64,000 nt of DNA from Paenibacillus silviterrae (lineage in GTDB: Bacteria; Bacillota; Bacilli; Paenibacillales; NBRC-103111), in NCBI RefSeq assembly GCF_030167925.1, contig NZ_JASKUT010000002.1:248001-312000 (forward strand), in the 5' to 3' direction. A model generated the notes under the pieces. The model was given only the letters and a program-made list of their open reading frames with translations. It had not been told where the DNA came from and did no database searches. Positions 61,814 to 64,000 of the stretch are shown in pieces (positions within the stretch are counted from its first letter, which is position 1; the number at the start of each line of letters is the position of its first letter). Both the position numbers and the translations under genes were made by a program.

Positions 61814-62914
61814 CTATCGCAAACTTCCGGACCTTATTCTGACGAATCTTACTGCGAGCAGCAGCAGAGGCAGCCCGAGACAGAATGTAAAATCAAAATA
61901 TGGCCAGTAATTGTCAATAAGATCGTTGAAATATGAAGCGTTCGGAAACGCAGCAATGGAGGAGACGAGCAGAATCATGCCGAGCGGAAGTGCCAGCGTC
62001 TTCGGTTCCTTTAGCTTCGTCAAATCAGACAATCCGAGCATGAGAGCATAAAAATAAAGCACCGCCTTGAAAAAAGTGGACATGATCCACATGATCGCCA
62101 GCATGGCTTCAATCCGCTCCAAAAAATTGCCGATGCTGATCTTCTTGGCAAGAGCATAGCTGGGATACATTTGATAGGCTGTGATTGGGGCCCCCAGCAC
62201 CACAATAGTCAGAACGATCACCAGCTCCAGAATGATTCCGCCTATCAATACTCCGATCAGCATGTTTCTGGCAAGCGGCTTGCTCTGTTTGACCGATGGG
62301 AGAATCACCAGCATGATGACGTTCTCTGCGAATGGAAACGTGGTGGTCGTAAGCGCCCCCCTAAGAACCGGCGCGATGCCGTTGTCCAGGATCGGAAATA
62401 TATTCCGAAACTCGGCTTCCGGCACCAGGCAAACGGCGAGAATCAAGAAAAGCAGGAAAAAGTGAGGAATGAAAATTTCTCCTGCCCGTGCAATGGTTTC
62501 GATTCCAAGGCGGGCACCGACCACTAAGGTAAGCAGAAATAAAAGCACAATCGATTGGATGGGAGTTTCCGGCATGATCTGCGTCGTCATAAAATCACCG
62601 ATCTCCCGTACTTGCGAGGATACCATCAGGAAGAAATAATAGATAAGAAGAAGGGTAGCGGATCGGCCGATCCACTTCCCGAACAATTTCCGGTTATATT
62701 CGAAAATAGTCAACCCGGGGTACAGCTTGCCGAACACGGCGAAAAAATAAATGAAAAGCAGTCCCATCATAAGGCCTATCAGTCCGGATATCCAGGCATC
62801 CTCTCTGGCGTGCAGGGCGGGGATCGACGGCAGAACCAGAATGGAATCGCCCACCGTGCAGAACGTTATAAGGATGATGAACTGCCGGACGCTGATGGTT
62901 TGTTGACTCTGCAA
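61814..62914 (-). CDS. GerKB/GerAB-type spore germination transporter
   Basis: 366 residues from a TTG start whose ribosome site AGGTGA overlaps the TGA of the preceding gene; the longer frame upstream reads into that gene. About ten membrane helices of the amino-acid/polyamine transporter fold ('FIILITFCTVGDSILVLPSI' first). Typical blocks include 'HAREDAWISGLIG' and 'EYNRKLFGKWIG'. B-type subunits of germinant receptors bind the germinant in the inner spore membrane, together with A and C subunits. Neither A nor C is seen between 61.8 and 64.0 kb. It is the second of two tandem B-type genes. Confidence 0.83.
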   Translation of the reverse strand: MQSQQTISVRQFIILITFCTVGDSILVLPSIPALHAREDAWISGLIGLMMGLLFIYFFAVFGKLYPGLTIFEYNRKLFGKWIGRSATLLLIYYFFLMVSSQVREIGDFMTTQIMPETPIQSIVLLFLLTLVVGARLGIETIARAGEIFIPHFFLLFLILAVCLVPEAEFRNIFPILDNGIAPVLRGALTTTTFPFAENVIMLVILPSVKQSKPLARNMLIGVLIGGIILELVIVLTIVVLGAPITAYQMYPSYALAKKISIGNFLERIEAMLAIMWIMSTFFKAVLYFYALMLGLSDLTKLKEPKTLALPLGMILLVSSIAAFPNASYFNDLIDNYWPYFDFTFCLGLPLLLLAVRFVRIRSGSLR

Positions 62915-62919
62915 GACGA

Positions 62920-64000
62920 TCACCTGCTTGTGGGATAGTATCCTTTGCGTACCCAAGTGATTATGAGCAGCAAAAGAGGAATGCCTGCTTGAAACGGTAG
63001 GTGAAGATACAACGGAACGAGCTTGAGACCGATGTCGATATGTTCCGTATACCCGTCGGCGATGATTTCGGAAGAGACCAATAGCGGCAAACCGAGCCAC
63101 AAGGCAAGCTCTTTCCGCGTCCCGACTTGGAACAGTTCGTGAGCGCCTTTTACCGCTGCATAATAAAAGATCGTAATTTTGAAAAAACCGCCGATAATCA
63201 GAGTGACGATGGCAATCGCCTCCAGCCTCTCGATAAAACCGGCCAACCGGATTTTGCCGATCGTTCGGAGTAACGGAAAGGTTGAGTTCTCTGCGTTGTA
63301 TGCCGTTAACACACTGATGTTAACCGCGATGATGAAACTCAGAATAAGACCGCTGATTAAGATGGCAACAAGACCGAGACGTCTTGCGTGAAGCGGATTG
63401 TTCAAATACGGAAGAAGTATACTGAAGGCGACGATTTCTCCGAAAGGAAACGTCATGGTTTGCGGGAACACCGTCTTCAGTACGGGCTTCCATCCATGCT
63501 CCAGCGGCGGCTTCAAATTCTCCCAATTGATAACGCCTGATGCGGTGAGGAGGAAGATAGCCAATACTGCAAGCATGAGTATGATCCACAGGAAGATTTC
63601 ACTAGCTCTTCCGATGGCTTCGATTCCAAGCGAACAAGCGTATACCGCGGCCAGCATCATAATCATATTGACAACTAGCATCGGGGTGAGGGGGAGTGTT
63701 GAGCTTAACAGCAAGGCTCCGAAATCCCTCAGCACTCTCGCAGCGATATATAAAAAGTAAACGATGTATAGAAAAGCAACCGCCCGGCCGACCCATTTCC
63801 CAAGGATGATCTGCAAATAGCCGATCAAGGATAGGCAGGAATGATACCGGTACAAATAGTCATAGACGAGAAACAGGATGAAACCGGCCGCCATACCGAT
63901 CAGAATAGCCATCCATGCATCTTGCTTCGCTTGCATGCCCAGCCCTACAACCACGGAGCTTCCTATCTCGAATAGCAGCATCAGCGCAACGAGCTCCGAT
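62920..64000 (-). CDS. GerKB/GerAB-type spore germination transporter, 5' end outside the window
   Basis: The frame is open to the window edge, so the start lies beyond 64000; about 360 codons are visible, nearly the full family length. It starts in the first membrane helix ('SELVALMLLFEIGSSVVVGL') and shows 'QAKQDAWMAILIGMAAGF', the block typical of B-type germination subunits, and about ten helices in total. It ends 'GYYPTSR' with TGA 5 bases before the next gene's TTG start. It is a paralogue of that gene rather than a fragment of it. Further germination genes may lie upstream outside the window. Confidence 0.82.
   Translation of the reverse strand, partial: SELVALMLLFEIGSSVVVGLGMQAKQDAWMAILIGMAAGFILFLVYDYLYRYHSCLSLIGYLQIILGKWVGRAVAFLYIVYFLYIAARVLRDFGALLLSSTLPLTPMLVVNMIMMLAAVYACSLGIEAIGRASEIFLWIILMLAVLAIFLLTASGVINWENLKPPLEHGWKPVLKTVFPQTMTFPFGEIVAFSILLPYLNNPLHARRLGLVAILISGLILSFIIAVNISVLTAYNAENSTFPLLRTIGKIRLAGFIERLEAIAIVTLIIGGFFKITIFYYAAVKGAHELFQVGTRKELALWLGLPLLVSSEIIADGYTEHIDIGLKLVPLYLHLPFQAGIPLLLLIITWVRKGYYPTSR

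Overview
The window looks like chromosomal DNA of a spore-forming, low-to-medium GC Firmicute, most likely Paenibacillus or a close relative. The reasons are strong AGGAGG ribosome sites with frequent GTG/TTG starts, CcpA-type cre-like sites, lipoprotein sugar-binding proteins, YesM/YesN two-component systems, a SAM-I riboswitch and GerKB-type germination proteins. No rRNA, tRNA, CRISPR array, phage or intact insertion sequence was seen.

Most of the window is a run of glycan-utilisation modules, each pairing a sensor with an importer and enzymes. Positions 1-9.7 kb hold the end of a GH29 alpha-L-fucosidase, an AraC regulator, a stand-alone sugar-binding lipoprotein, a YesN/YesM pair and a CUT1 ABC importer. 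Positions 9.9-19.4 kb hold a second two-component pair, a second CUT1 importer and the sialic-acid genes: a YhcH/NanQ-like protein, NanA lyase, NanE epimerase and a NanK-type ROK kinase. From 19.5 to 20.1 kb lies a decayed stretch with a promoter, a remnant of a second ROK kinase, hairpins and a possible 58-residue gene. Positions 20.1-31.0 kb hold an SGNH esterase, a third pair whose kinase has two tandem sensor modules, an LplB/YtcP-type importer, a second SGNH esterase and a GH33 sialidase without a signal peptide. A close copy of the first binding protein follows at 31.2 kb without permeases. Next come a divergent ArsR-like regulator and GH2 glycosidase around an 18-bp palindrome.

Positions 35.6-43.5 kb interrupt the sugar theme. 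They hold two tandem small membrane proteins, a VOC protein, a candidate 50-residue gene, an OmpR-type two-component system, an XRE-cupin regulator, a short homoserine dehydrogenase behind a SAM-I riboswitch and, divergently, threonine catabolism (KBL plus an epimerase-type threonine dehydrogenase).

Positions 43.6-61.7 kb return to carbohydrates: a LacI regulator, a Gfo/Idh/MocA oxidoreductase, a membrane-bound AraC regulator with an LplB/YtcP importer, a DUF4091 protein (GH123-like), a GH95-like enzyme and a large secreted PL8 polysaccharide lyase with all five catalytic residues. The window ends in two tandem GerKB-type genes, the second cut by the window edge.

Taken together this reads as a Gram-positive polysaccharide-utilisation region for host-type or mucin/glycosaminoglycan-like glycans (sialic acid, fucose, uronic-acid polymers). 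The PL8 lyase acts outside the cell. Importers take up fragments, and mostly cytoplasmic glycosidases and the Nan enzymes finish them. No ABC ATPase is encoded here, so all four importers probably share an MsmX-type ATPase encoded elsewhere. Substrate assignments are inference from gene families and context.
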